From positions 1 to 5,610 of the forward strand of contig JAFALP010000288.1 in the NCBI GenBank assembly GCA_019234175.1: 5,610 nt of DNA, in the 5' to 3' direction. Numbering within the stretch: the stretch's first letter is position 1; the number at the start of each line of letters is the position of its first letter. Position numbers and translations under genes: made by a program. Below the pieces are notes generated by a model. It made no database searches. It was not told where the DNA came from and saw only the letters and a program-made list of their open reading frames with translations. Source of the stretch: Actinomycetota bacterium (GTDB lineage: Bacteria > Actinomycetota > Thermoleophilia > Gaiellales > Gaiellaceae). Below are positions 5,159-5,610 of this stretch, piece by piece.

Positions 5159-5610
5159 GAATCCTCTCTTTCGACGTCGGTACGGGAAATCCTGATCGGC
5201 GCGAACGGCGCCGCCTGCTCGATGGAGACCTCGCCGCCGCGGCGCAGCTCGAGCAGCGCGAGGAACGCGACCGCCTGCTCGACGCGCGACAGCTCGGCGA
5301 CCTCCTGGTCGAAGTCGAAGCGCGTGCGCCGCCGCAGGACGGAGCGGAAGCGCTCCAGGAACAACGACACGGGCGGGAAGCGCAGCGCCATGTGCGCCAG
5401 CGACACCTCCGGCGGCGGCGTCGCCAGCAGCCGCAGCGCCGCGGCGAGCTTCTCCGGACTCTGCGGCGCCAGCTGCGGCTCCACCTTCGGCGCCAAGGGC
5501 GCAGGGCCCGTCCGGAAGAACCGGTCGCCCTCCGCCTCCAGTCGCTCGCGCAGCCACGCGGCCGCCTCCTTCATGCGCCGGTACTCGGCGAGCCGCCGCG
5601 CGAGCTCCTC
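5137..5610 (-). CDS. scpA: Segregation and condensation protein A, C-terminal part (5' end outside window)
   Basis: ScpA is the kleisin that bridges the SMC heads and binds ScpB. The frame is open to the right edge, so 157 C-terminal residues are seen and the N-terminal SMC-neck-binding domain is missing. The fragment opens with EELARRLAEYRRMKEAAAWL, the typical central ScpA helix. A low-complexity Pro/Ala linker (TGPAPLAPKVEPQLAPQSPE) follows, then the C-terminal winged helix (RFDFDQEVAELSRVEQAVAF, then LALLELRRGGEVSIEQ) that contacts an SMC head. It ends VEREDSWTLRSA with a TGA at 5139-5137, inside the scpB start region. Position directly before scpB agrees with the assignment. Confidence 0.93.
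   Translation of the reverse strand, partial: EELARRLAEYRRMKEAAAWLRERLEAEGDRFFRTGPAPLAPKVEPQLAPQSPEKLAAALRLLATPPPEVSLAHMALRFPPVSLFLERFRSVLRRRTRFDFDQEVAELSRVEQAVAFLALLELRRGGEVSIEQAAPFAPIRISRTDVEREDSWTLRSA

Overview
The window is strongly GC-rich, with third codon positions dominated by G and C. It carries a compact bacterial housekeeping neighbourhood: tryptophanyl-tRNA synthetase (trpS), the chromosome-segregation pair scpA-scpB, and an RluB/RsuA-type pseudouridine synthase. Next to these lies one large secreted enzyme. The GC bias, the scpA-scpB-rluB order and the actinobacterial flavour of the TrpS C-terminus point to a high-GC actinobacterium. A deep lineage such as Thermoleophilia is plausible, but that placement is inference and the window has no rRNA or other marker to settle it.

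Layout. The 3' part of trpS runs rightward from the left edge to 762. Everything else runs leftward. A 942-residue secreted alkaline-phosphatase-superfamily protein (3593 to 765) converges on trpS with a 2-bp gap. A GC-rich hairpin inside the last codons of trpS is the best candidate for a shared transcription terminator. To its right come rluB (4372 to 3677), a 186-bp gap holding two copies of an unusual palindrome, scpB (5158 to 4559), and the C-terminal part of scpA running off the right edge (5610 to 5137). scpA and scpB overlap by 22 bp and look translationally coupled.

The housekeeping genes are ordinary. ScpA and ScpB join SMC in the condensin complex, RluB modifies rRNA, and TrpS charges tRNA-Trp. 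TrpS does have KMSTT where KMSKS is usual.

The most interesting part is the secreted enzyme and its upstream region. The protein joins a signal peptide and an alkaline-phosphatase-fold catalytic domain to a C-terminal tail of about seven rungs, with Gly-Asn recurring every 19-20 residues, probably a small beta-helix. Upstream of it, overlapping the end of rluB, are three 11-bp direct repeats (CTGTCAC, CTGTCAC, CGTTCAC). They have the architecture of PhoB/PhoP-type response-regulator boxes and end next to a plausible -35/-10 promoter. The simplest model is a phosphate- or stress-responsive exported hydrolase under an OmpR/PhoB-family regulator. This rests on sequence reading alone.

No rRNA, tRNA, CRISPR array, transposase or phage gene was seen. 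There is no gene-free stretch longer than 300 bases.
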